Shown here: positions 30,485 through 40,364 of the stretch, one piece after another
Numbering within the stretch: position 1 is the first letter of the stretch
How the letters are laid out: each line of letters starts with the position of its first letter
Assembly (NCBI GenBank): GCA_030248065.1
Contig: JASAMV010001973.1
Coordinates: 62,001-126,000, forward strand
Reading direction: 5' to 3'
Origin: Rhynchonema sp. JSB1_4
Lineage: Eukaryota; Nematoda; Chromadorea; Monhysterida; Xyalidae
DNA: 64,000 nucleotides
The notes under the pieces: generated by a model
The model's input: only the letters and a program-made list of their open reading frames with translations
Told to the model about the DNA's origin: nothing
The model's database searches: none
Made by a program: the position numbers and the translations under genes

Positions 30485-32737
30485 TCAGTGAACTTCGGAT
30501 ATGGTCCTCACTAATTTAATCTTGCTATCTCGCCAGCGACGCCATCTTCGATACCCGTAGCTGGCGCATCTGAAATTTATTTCAACTTGATTTGACTGCC
30601 GACTACCGATTTCCAGCAAACAAGCAGCCAGCTCTTTCTGAAACTTTGCATGCAACAATGAATCGTAGAATATGAATTGTTGTAAACCTGAGATTCTACA
30701 CGCTCTGTGTACCGTCCGTGACACGGTACGGTACGAGTATTACGCAGGTGCCCTTACAAAACCTGCACGTTACAACTAATGTAAGAGATTCATGTAATGT
30801 AACTACTGTATGTACTAATGCTTCATGAGAACAATAAAGTTGTGATATCTGACAAGTCAGGAGAAGCAGCTGGTGCAATCGCGCTGGCGATGTTTGGCTC
30901 ACCGCCAGTCTGGGATAATAAAGACGAAACCAGGCAAAGCTCACAACTGAGAAGCCGTTGAAAGAAAGTCACCGCGTTTCAAGTGGCATACCCGTATTCC
31001 TGGGACCATGGGTTAAAATTATAACATTTGCCCATTTCGCGTACAGCGTATGTCAGAGCCTAGTGGGCGCCACCTGTTTGCTCAAAGGTGTCACGCTATT
31101 ACCGTATGTTATCACCCCACTGGGTCGTCACACGTACGCGAAACAAACAACATTTTAAGGGCGGGCTTAGGTTGAATCCGGAAATCGGAATCCGGAAATA
31201 TTTTCGGAAAACGCATTAATTTTGCACGTAAATTTCTGCGTTTTCCGGAAATATTTCCGGAAACCAGAAATGTTTTGTATTTTTGCATGCAAATTATTTC
31301 CGGGTTCCGGATTCCGGATTCAACCTAAGTTCGCCCTAATTTCTGACCCACAGTCACAACGTCTACTGGTGACTGTCTCTGGCTGGGCTATACTTGTGGG
31401 CCGGAAAAAACCGTTTTTTTGCCTAAAACGAAAAAAACGTTTTTTCCCGAGGCGCGGAAAAATACGTTTTTATTTTTCCGGAAATTTTTTCAAGTGGCAA
31501 CTTTTGGAGAAAAAAACGGTTTTTTTCAAAAATTTCCGAGATATTTTCTAAGGTTGTGAGAGGATGTTGTCAAAACCAATGTAAGTCGGTGCAAAACATT
31601 TCAAAATGAGCATGTTTTCATCTCCAAGTGCTTTTATAACCTGTTTCAGGCCATTTCCCGACGAAATTTTCTCCAAAATAGGCATTTTTGGACCATGGGT
31701 ATCCTTAACTACTGGAAAAATATTAGGAAAAAACGGTTTTTTCCTGAAAAAAAACGGTTTTTTTCAAAAATATTTGTTGTGGAAAAATACGCAAGTATAG
31801 GCAGGGCGCGATAAAAACTTAAATAGATCGATGTTTTGCCAACAGATGCGTATACAGTACCACTAGTCGTAAAAACAGCTGGTTACCACAAACCGCGTTA
31901 ACCTAAAACAACAGTACGGTCCCACTCACAAGATCAGCGCCAGGAACATGGTGAAGCCCGCGATTATCAGGAATACGACGTCATCAGTGCCGAAACCTTC
32001 ACCATCGGGCCTGCAAAGTATACGATCGGAAATATTGGTGCGATCGGATCAGATTTAATCCGCGCGGCGCGTAGAAATGTACGTGTTATAAGTTTGCGTG
32101 AAATTTGAAGTTCCCACTCGACCCGATATTCATGTTCAAAAATGTTTCGGCGTTTGTATAAATGCGCGTGGCGGCGGACGGGCAATTGAGCAAAGCACAT
32201 TAGAGCAAGACAACATTGAGCAAGTGAAAAAGAGCAGAGTCCAAAAGAGCAGAACCTAGATACGAGTAGGCCTAAGCCTATGTAAGTCTAAGCCCAAACA
32301 CAAACCTAATCTTAAGTGTAAGCCTAAGCCTAAGCCAAAGCCTGATATCAAAATTAGCCCAAGCCAAAGCCGTTGGAATAAAATCAGTGCTCTGCCCTTT
32401 TGACCCTGCTCTTTTTCACTGGCTCAAAGCGGTCTTGCTCAAATGTGCTTTGCTCAATTGCCCGGCCCTGGGGCCAGTACTCATTTGTTCATAAAAAATT
32501 TTGTTTTTTTAAAAGTTGGCCACCAGCCACGCGCACTGACCTTATCCACTCAGGTAGGTGCTCGTGCCATTTGGTGGTGGTCCGAGCTGTTCTGGTTACA
32601 GTTGTTGTTGTCACCGTGTTGTTCCTGCTGTCGGCAGTTGATGTTTCAAACGAGGTTTGGTTTCGCGCCGCCACATAATCAATCAGTTGGAGCAGAAGAG
32701 CAAGTATGGGGCTGCCAATGCACATTTGGGATTGCAT
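30485..32737 (-). CDS. Small type I membrane protein, third paralogue
   Basis: Predicted exons: 32541-32737, 31930-32010, 30485-30569; phases join to 120 residues. The plan is the same as at 24155-26579: signal peptide (about residues 1-24, core SPILALLLQLIDYVAA), a Thr/Asn/Arg-rich ectodomain with NQT and NNT sites, the block KWHEHLPEWIRPDGEGFGTD, one membrane helix (VVFLIIAGFTMFLALIL) and a basic tail opening LCASYGYRRWRRW. Exon 2 has exactly the same 81-base length and phases as in copies A and B. The paralogue is divergent, so the juxtamembrane block and tail opening mark what selection keeps. No partner 142-residue gene was seen here. Intron 1 holds a foldback repeat. Confidence 0.7.
31158..31340. 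repeat. Foldback repeat, CTTAGG..CCGGAAAT family
   Basis: Left arm GGGCTTAGGTTGAATCCGGA, right arm TCCGGATTCAACCTAAG..GCCC. A looser relative is at 37183-37458. Confidence 0.7.
31390..31800. repeat. AAAACGGTTTTTT-rich low-complexity block
   Basis: Runs of AAAAAACGGTTTTTT recur in both halves, suggesting a decayed A/T-rich foldback. Clean ends were not found. It is within intron 2 of the third membrane-protein paralogue. Confidence 0.45.
32173..32467. repeat. Foldback repeat, GCAATTGAGC family, TTAGGC core
   Basis: Arms GGCGGACGGGCAATTGAGC and GCTCAATTGCCCGGCC enclose many CCTAAG units (32268-32345). Confidence 0.8.
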
Positions 32738-32784
32738 AACTCGAAATCATATATTTTTGTGTGGAATCCTCCTGCAATTACAAG

Positions 32785-33059
32785 TACTGGTCGCACAATG
32801 ACTTTATAAGAATTGGTCAAATTTTTTCCTGAATCGTAAAGCGGGAAACTGACGGGGCAATGACGTTGCGTCTCGCGATCACACACAAAGTATGCAGTCA
32901 CCAAAATGTTTCAGACATGCAGAAACGTGGGTGCTCTGCTAGATCATTTTCAGGTGAAAATGTTTTGTGAGAATCACAAATAGCATGTTAAGAGTTACTG
33001 AACGTGAAAGTCAGGATTGCAATTTGAGGAATTGTTATATGGTCATTGTGCGACCAATA
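32785..33059. mobile_element. mariner-like MITE
   Basis: The left end is TACTGGTCGCACAATGAC, one base off the family; the right end is GTCATTGTGCGACCAATA. It lies upstream of the third membrane-protein paralogue. Confidence 0.8.
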
Positions 33060-33214
33060 CCTGTTGTTGTTGTTGTTGTTTCATTGGTTCATGTCAAATT
33101 CATAGCCACATAAAACGTGATGACGGTGTATGCATGACCATAATGCATAAAAGCTGATGACATAACATAATCAAGTGTTAAGTCGGTTGTGTGTTGAATG
33201 AAGGATATGCAATT

Positions 33215-33376
33215 ATTCCGCGACTTTTCATGCCCGGAAGTTCAGGCCCGAATTTTCAGGCCCAGTTTTTCAGGCCCGGCCGATTCAGGTCAGCATATAT
33301 TTAACCCATTTATAGGCCTAGGCTCCAGCCGGGCCTGAATCGGTCGGGCCTGAACCTGTGCCCCGGGACTGAGCCG
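33215..33376. repeat. Foldback repeat, GGCCTGAA family
   Basis: Starts ATTCCGCGACTTTTCATGCC and ends CCCGGGACTGAGCCG. Confidence 0.75.
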
Positions 33377-33379
33377 TAA

Positions 33380-34900
33380 TAAATAATATGAAATGCACAG
33401 TACGAATGTGGTCAAGAATGCACACAAGTGCTGACATGTCTGAATACGAACACCGTTTGAAACTGCGGGGTCACGGACGAAACAGCCGATTGACAAAACA
33501 GTGGCCCCAAAATTGTTGGTCTGTGATTCACAGTCTGGTTTGTCATCCACAAGCTTAGATTTTTTGAAGAGAAAACATGAAAAAATTGCATAAACGAAAT
33601 TGTTTAGCCGCAGAATTCGAAACCACCCGCTGTGTTTCCGTCCGCAGTTTTCCACTAGCTGTTTCGACCGTGACAAGCAAACGTGTGTGTGGAAAACCCA
33701 GGTTATTACTGTGCATGAGCAGTTGTGTCATGCGCACAATGCGAGTTTCTGCAAGCTCTGAGCTAGTTTCCTTGTACACAATGTAGCCAGCATGCATGAA
33801 AGTATAACCATACATACGACTTGGAAGGCTGCCGCAAAAAAAAAACAGCGAGTGTTTACGGGGTAGAAACAACAAACTTGAGAAGAGCGTGACCAAACCT
33901 TCTTCGCGAATTGGACATGTATAGTACATATATGCCCGCAGTGAAATATTCGATTTTGACTTCGAGTGGTCTAATTTTTGGGATTAGTTCTAATCTACAT
34001 AGGGCAACTTGTTCAATCACAAACTTTCAGCCTCAATTTCGGGGATCTATAGGTACTGCTCTGACTTTTAAGTACGTATAAATCCTGACTGAACCAAGCT
34101 TTATTGCCAAGTGTTTGACTGCAGGTTGTGGACGAACAAGCGTTCTCTGCGGCGAAGCAACTCTACTGTAAGTCTGAAACTTTAAGCCAAACAATGAACA
34201 CGCAATGTCCGCGAACAATAAAATCTGTTCTGTAAATATTGAATTATAAAAGTCGACAGCAGTTTCTTCTCACGGCGTCAGTTAAATGGTCAGCAAAAGG
34301 ACCGTCCTTAACACCGTAACTCACAACTTTTATGTCAATTTATTATAAAAATATTCTGCGTGACAAAACAAAGAAATAACTGTTTTTAGCCACATTGGTC
34401 AGCCTGACCGCTAAAGCTATATGACACTTCACAACATGAATAAATATCAAAGCAAACAGGTGTACACTAAAATCGTGGTTATTCTTGTGCGCGCGCGCGG
34501 AGTAACATTTTACTTTAAACCGTATATTTGTAACTGTAAGTTGACTTTACTAAATGTAAATGCGTGCTTACACACGGTTTAAAGTTAAGAAATAAAGACG
34601 TTGAGCGATTTTATTACAGCCGCAAAAGTGGTTTTCACGATGATTTTCGCTCTCCTACTGCGTGTGTGTATGACTTGTATTTACAGTATTGTAGGCGTTA
34701 TTTATTGCGCTTTTTATTTGATTTGACTTTGTACCTATAGCTTAAAAACCAGTCAGCTGGATTTTACGACACGTCGAATTTTGATATAAAAACACACACA
34801 CGCACACACACAGGGCCGTATCAACTTTGACGGCAAACACTGCTATACTTGTGGCTGAGCAACGATATTGGCCACAGTTTTACTTGGACAATCTCGAGGC
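33380..34900. other. No firm gene; one exon-like segment
   Basis: Mostly AT-rich. One segment, 34125-34167, has a good acceptor (TTTGACTGCAG) and donor (ACTGTAAGTC) around an open reading VVDEQAFSAAKQLY, but no flanking exon could be joined. Short AC and GC dinucleotide runs occur at 34489 and 34793. Confidence 0.3.
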
Positions 34901-34912
34901 ATGACTATACAT

Positions 34913-35087
34913 TATTCCGCGACTTTTCAGGTCCGGAAGTTCAGGCCCGACCCTTTCAGGCCCACTCTTTCAGGCCCGGCCGATTCAGGCCCAGCATATT
35001 TGACCCATAGGCTTAGGCTTATGCTCCAGCCGGGCCTGAATGGCCGATCCTGAACCTTGTACGCCGGGACTGAACCGTCGCACAATA
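34913..35087. repeat. Foldback repeat, GGCCTGAA family
   Basis: Begins ATTCCGCGACTTTTCAGG and ends GAACCGTCGCACAAT, with core CATAGGCTTAGGCTTA. Confidence 0.8.
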
Positions 35088-35236
35088 CTATACATGAATG
35101 TGTGCGTGAAGATTGTTTTACACATTCTGTACGTACAACAGACACATGAGTGCAACATCAGCTAGCTGGCCCTTGCGTGTCCGTGAGCTGCGTGCGCGTG
35201 CACTGGTTTTGTACACTTGTGCATGACATGTCATGT

Positions 35237-35575
35237 ATAGTCCGTCCATCAGCTCATGTCACTTCCTGTTGCTGCTGGCCGGCTTGTTCCCTTCCTCCAC
35301 GTTCTAATGAAAGAGAAACTGCGTGTGACCGATTTTGCAAAAAAACAGAAAAATTATAGAATAAACCGAAAAAGTTGAATTCGATCAAATTTAAAATTAA
35401 ATTAAATTAAAATGGACAAACCACATCGATTTCATTTATAAAATCACAATTTAGGTGCAGAAATAATTGTGCCGGAAACTCAATTTCTCTTTCATTAGAA
35501 CGTTGAGGAAGGGACAAGTCGGACAGCAGCATTGCATCGCAATGTAACATGAGCTGATGGACGGACTATGCATAC
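35237..35575. repeat. Foldback repeat, CCATCAGCTCATG family, complete
   Basis: Arms TATAGTCCGTCCATCAGCTC and its inverse GAGCTGATGGACGGACTAT; the A/T-rich middle repeats AAATT. Partial or diverged copies are at 19130, 25877 and 55010. Confidence 0.75.
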
Positions 35576-35821
35576 AGTATACAAGTTATGACACACCATA
35601 GATGAACAAGGCCAGCCTTCTGATGTTGCAAGCATGTTTATATAAAAACAAGCTTGTCCTGAAAGTTGATGCGGCCACAAACCGCGAGAGCTGGCGCACT
35701 AACGCATGAATTATTTGTTTACACCCGCATAGGTATTGGTCGGGCAATGACTTGTCGAATGACAATGTCGAAACAATCAAAGAAATGTTTCGATTGTCCG
35801 CAGTCCGCAAGTGCGGCCAGG

Positions 35822-36099
35822 TATTGGTTGCACAATGACTTTATGAGAATTGGTCAAATTTTTTTCCTGAATCGCAAAGAGGGAAAGTGACGGGGCAATG
35901 ACGTTGCGTTGCGCGATCGCACACAAAACACGTCGTAAAGAGAATGTTTCAGACCTGCGGCAACGTGGTTGATCTGCTGGATTATTTTCAGGTGAAAATG
36001 TTTTGTGAGAATCACAAGTAGCACAGTGGTTAAGAGTGACTGAACGTGAAAATCAGGACTCATTTGATGAATTCTTATATAGCCATTGTGCGACCAATA
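35822..36099. mobile_element. mariner-like MITE
   Basis: TA, TTGGTTGCACAATGACTTTAT, family interior, GCCATTGTGCGACCAA, TA. It follows a 48-base fragment of the 27.2-kb palindrome family. Confidence 0.8.
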
Positions 36100-37180
36100 T
36101 TATTCTGAACCATCCATTAGCCTCAGTTAAAAGGGGTCACTTTGTAACCAGAAAATTGTACCAAGTCAAAAACAAAAACATTTCAGAGCTGTTGGCGACA
36201 TACTACGTTTTTGTCCCATGCTGCCTTAACATCTTAATTTCTGTTCCAAATCGTAAAATTTGCAGATTGTGATCAGCATAATCGATTGGCAATGAGCCAA
36301 CTCATCCGAAGCAATCGATGACCAAAATTGTTCGCTTCGGTCAACAAGCTTTATTTGTCGATGACGTTTTCTGCGCACATGCCTGTTTGACCAGAGCACA
36401 CTTTTTTGCTTTCAACCTATACGTTCATTTTTCTAAAGTACAGTACAGTAGAAGGCTGCTATGCAATCGACGCAACAGTTATCGGCTTATAATAATGTGG
36501 TCAAATCACCTCGTCAAACAAGGTCGTTGAACACGCATTAGTTTTCGCGCTCATTTGGGGCTCATGTGTTCGACGACTTTCTTTGACGAGATGATTTGAC
36601 GACAAAACCATTAGCCCAGTTATCTCACTATATGAATGCTAAGCGATGACAGCACAGCCTTTCTACATGTACAGTGGTCACGCATTTACCGTCATTACAC
36701 TTACATGCATATTTTTGGCATGAACCAAAGCGCAACAACAACAAAAGTGGATATAAATTACATCAAGGATTTTATGCACACAACGGTAAAATTTCGCGGA
36801 TAAATGTATCTCACACAGGTAAATTGATCACCGTAAACGTTAGGCACAATGTTGCACAATAAATATTGGTAACACATTGACACTGTAAGTTTCACTTGTT
36901 GTATGGCAATGGAAACAGCATGTAGAAAACTTGGAATTTTGCATAAGTATGTAAGAAGACAAAAGTTGGTCAATAACTTATCACCGGAAACAATGTGTGA
37001 AACAAAAACGCCGGGTAATGGTCCAGCTCGCTCCCAACGGTAGTATGCAGGTTTGAGCTTGGGCCTACAGTCTGGCTCAGGCTTAAGGGCCTACAAACTG
37101 CAGGCCTAAGCCTAAGCCCACCGCTGCATCGAAATGAACAACCCAGCTGTGTCAGGTCAAACATAAAAAAGTGCGCACAC
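36100..37180. other. No gene recognised
   Basis: Apart from the short MITE at 36500-36600 and some TTAGGC-like units at 37060-37120 (AGGCTTAAGGGCCTAC, GGCCTAAGCCTAAGCCC), no supported feature was found. Confidence 0.35.
36500..36600. repeat. Short foldback MITE (second copy of 5691)
   Basis: Arms GTCAAATCACCTCGTCAAA and TTTGACGAGATGATTTGAC, with the GTTTTCGCGCTCATTTGGGG centre shared with the first copy. Confidence 0.75.
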
Positions 37181-37182
37181 TG

Positions 37183-37458
37183 AGGGCCGACTTAGCCTAA
37201 ACACGGAAATCGGAACAAGGAAATAATTCCCATACAAAATTTTTTCACTCATTTCCGTCACTCATTTCGCTCACTCACTCATTCTCATCTCTTTTGTCAT
37301 CATTACTTGAAAAGCAGTGTGTTTGCATGCATGCGTTATTTCCGTGTTCCGTGCCACGGAAATATTATTGTCATGTGACTTTAAAGATCTTTCACGGAAC
37401 ACAGAACACGGAACTATTTCCCGTTCCGGTTTTCGTGTTTATCCTAAGTCCGCCCTAA
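37183..37458. repeat. Foldback repeat related to 31158
   Basis: Ends GGGCCGACTTAGCCTAAACA and TGTTTATCCTAAGTCCGCCC (one base off) surround CACGGAAAT-type units in both orientations and a CTCACTCATT run. Confidence 0.6.
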
Positions 37459-37673
37459 ATAATTCAAGGTCCAAAGGTGGACAGAAAACATTCGAAATGA
37501 CTTCGCAGGTTCAAATAGAGGACACTTTTCAATAGGCAGAGAAGCTAAAAAAATTTCTACTCAGCCATCTGAGTTCCCTTGCAAAGCGTGTTGACTGGTG
37601 CTTCAAACAAACATGTGACATTTGTTGTCGATAATTTTTGGAGCCGTACGCAACCGCGGGCAAATTAAGACTA

Positions 37674-37824
37674 TTCCGCGACGTTCCAGGCCCGGAAGTT
37701 CAGACCCGACATTTTCAGTCCCGGTCGATTCAAGCCCAGCATATTTGACCCATTTATAGTCTTAGGCTTAGGCTCCAGCCGGGCCTGAATGGCCGGCCCT
37801 GAACCTGGGACTGAACCATCGCAC
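37674..37824. repeat. Foldback repeat, GGCCTGAA family
   Basis: Begins ATTCCGCGACGTTCCAGGCC and ends GGGACTGAACCATCGCACC. Confidence 0.75.
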
Positions 37825-37853
37825 CTTGCACACGCTACTCAACGAAAACATAG

Positions 37854-38069
37854 GATGGAATTTTCGAAACGGTGTAAAGGTCAGTTGGGCGTAAAGGTCG
37901 GTGTAAAGTTTGGTCGAAAGCTCGGTCGGCGTAGCTCGGTGTAAACGTGAAACATTGCCTGTTATTAACGTGGAATGTTTCAAGTTTACACCGAGATCTA
38001 TCACACTGAGCTGTCGACCGACCTTTACACCCAACTGACCTTTATACCGTTTCGAAAATATCACCCATA
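37854..38069. repeat. Foldback repeat, TTTCGAAACGG family
   Basis: Starts GATGGAATTTTCGAAACGG and ends CCGTTTCGAAAATATCACCC. Confidence 0.75.
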
Positions 38070-38569
38070 ATTGTGAAGGACATACCAAAAAAACATATTA
38101 TACCATCACAAAAACGTATACGTATTCTTTGAAGTTTTCAAAAAAAGACCTAAAGGGCGCAACTGATACTAGAATTTATTAAGAGCTGAAAAATATGACA
38201 ACCCGAGATCCATACCGGTCGGCCTGGCTTCAGACTAGGCGGAAAACTTTTCGAAGTTTTTTGTAGTTTTAATGCAGAAAACCGTTTCCCTGTTGCCAAA
38301 TGATTGCGCAGGGCATGTGAGGCTCCAGTTGATAGTTCACACAAGATGTGCAAGTCCACTGAAGCCGAACCGGACCGGAATAACGAAAAAAATGGAGCGA
38401 TATCAAACTTGGTTATCAGATCGAATCGGATCAGCTCAGACCTGACCAGGCAGCGTGCGATTTCTTGCATAAATTAAGAAATTTTCTGAAAACTAATTAA
38501 TTTCGACCAGCGTAAAAACTGTTCATCTTAGGTTTGGGAACAACTTTCAAGCTGGTCGAAGCTACGGAA

Positions 38570-39135
38570 ATGTTATGACTGAATCTACATCGTTCGTGCA
38601 TAAGAATCGCCCGCGACAGGGGCCTGTCAAGTTTGACGTCGCTCAAAAAATTCCGAAAAATCGCAATGCAAAACCGAATGTTTCATTGTTTCTCATTCGC
38701 GTTGTATTCATCGCTGCTCGTGTCTGCAGCCGCGTCCTTCAGCAGCCAGCGGGCGTCGTCTCTCGCCCAGAAACATCTGCAAAAAGGAGGAAACCATATC
38801 CAACTATTTTGCCTGTTCTGGTGGTGAACAAAACAAAGTGCCCGAGCAATTGGCCCAAAGACAAAAGCCCAGCTGAAAGGCCCCATCTGCAGAGGGGGAC
38901 CATTCAGTGAGGTGTTTGAACAATCAGCGACCGTCCCATCTCCTCCCACGAGAGCACCACAAAATACCGAACCATATCGAGCTTTTTTGCTGCTGCCTAT
39001 ATCAGACATACATAAGTGTAAATTTTGTGGTTGTGTCACTGCGCCGATCTGGTGCAGGTGCTGGATATGGGAAGTGTCATACATTGCAGAACACAACTTG
39101 GTGTATGAGGATCTTCTCTTTCTTTTGTTTGTAAG
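38570..39135 (+). other. Coding-like segment, unresolved
   Basis: Long open stretches exist in several plus frames and one minus frame (38683-39096, 137 residues). The plus frame read through 39131 ends at a good donor (TTTGTAAGT) and contains the cysteine cluster KCKFCGCV..CRC. No family was recognised and no start or preceding exon could be fixed, so it is listed as a possible exon region only. Confidence 0.25.
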
Positions 39136-39156
39136 TACACCACCCGAAAACTTGTA

Positions 39157-39320
39157 ATCGCGACTTTTCAGGCCCGGAATTTCAGGCCCGACCTTTTCAG
39201 GCCCAGTTTTTCAGGCCCGGCCGACTCAGGCCCATTATATTTGACCCATTCATAGGCTTAGGCTTAACGGGCCTGAATGGTCGGGCCTGAACTTGTGCCC
39301 CGGGACTGAACCGTCGCAGA
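39157..39320. repeat. Foldback repeat, GGCCTGAA family
   Basis: Starts ATCGCGACTTTTCAGGCC and ends CCGTCGCAGAATT; core GGCTTAGGCTTA. Confidence 0.75.
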
Positions 39321-39584
39321 ATTCAAAATTAGGCTCCCATTGGTGTAGTTTGCCTTCATATGTATGTAGTTTTTTGTGGGCATCGGCCGGACGGTATCAG
39401 GCTTTTACTGATCGGAACGCGCTCGCAATTTTTTGTGTGAAAAAAATGTACTATCTGACCCCCAGCAAATTCGATGTACATATGGTAAGGTATGAAACCC
39501 GCTTATCCGGCTGCACTCGGTTTTTGCAATTGATGGCACTGGAATATATTTATCAAAATGTTCATCTTTGGTTTAATCTAATAG

Positions 39585-39770
39585 CCTCACCGGCGTCCCC
39601 CCACGTTTGACACACCGGCACCGGAGCATAACAAGGCGTTTGACAAGCGTAAGACCAAGCTTTTGGTGACGCATGGCCCCATCCGGTGCATTTACACCGA
39701 CGATTACCTGATGGTGCACCACTCGTCCAAAAAAACGCACACAATTCACATTGGGTCATATCAAGTTTGA
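39585..39770 (+). CDS. Probable terminal exon of an unknown gene (partial)
   Basis: The frame opens exactly at an AG (39583-39584), preceded in frame by TAA TAG, and runs 61 codons to TGA. The composition looks coding, with many G/C third positions. The product includes FDTPAPEHNKAFDKRKTKLL and IRCIYTDDYLMVHHSS; I do not recognise it. The previous exon may end at 39131 (phase 0 fits) but that join is a guess. Confidence 0.4.
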   Translation, partial: PHRRPPTFDTPAPEHNKAFDKRKTKLLVTHGPIRCIYTDDYLMVHHSSKKTHTIHIGSYQV

Positions 39771-39869
39771 AAGCAAAATCAACCCGAAATCAGAATTTGA
39801 CGAAATTCTCCATTAAGAGCTTATTGGGTTCCCAGTGCTGCATGCCTGCACAGTTGATGGTACGGCACA

Positions 39870-40340
39870 CAGGGTTGGGCAAAAAAAAACGACGGCGTTT
39901 TTTAAAAAAAATACGTTTTTTTTTCAAAAAAGCGCCTGGGTCGTTTTTTATTAAATTCTGAATTTCCTTGATTTTCCCTGACTTTTTTAGGGAAAGTACC
40001 CTGATCATCAAGGAAAATCAATTTTTTTGTCACTTTTTTTCAAAAAAAATTTTCGCCCAAATTTTTACTTTGTCGAGACACGTCGATATACGGAGTTTGA
40101 TTTTCAATGATGACCCCCGCCAAAGTTGGTCCCATGATGCGGGTCTGATATGGGATCTTAGCAACTCGCTAGAAAAGGGTTGAAACCCGTTTATTTTGTC
40201 TCAGAACACATAGAATTACTTCATTTAACCACGTTTTCTTCCCAACATGAGCGTTTTGCAATTTTTTGGGGGCATATTTTGGTCATCTGGGCGTTTAAAA
40301 AACGGTTTTTTGAACAAAAAACGTTTTTTGCCCAACCCTG
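39870..40340. mobile_element. hAT-like nonautonomous element, 3' of aquaporin
   Basis: Ends CAGGGTTGGGC and GCCCAACCCTG with a perfect 8-bp duplication ACGGCACA (39862-39869, 40341-40348). It lies 16 bases beyond the aquaporin stop codon. On the minus strand it holds AATAAA at 40190-40195. The copy at 45202 is the same subtype in inverted orientation. Confidence 0.92.
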
Positions 40341-40364
40341 ACGGCACAATGAATGCACATCTTT

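Noticed and set aside
38880..39080. Resemblance of the 38.9-39.1 kb frame to a casein-kinase-like glycine loop
   Set aside because: Only a loose match (CRGGPFSEVFE) without the invariant lysine or catalytic loop; not enough to call a kinase.
38683..39096. A 137-residue minus-strand open frame
   Set aside because: No recognised domain, no splice context, and the plus strand of the same region looks at least as coding-like.
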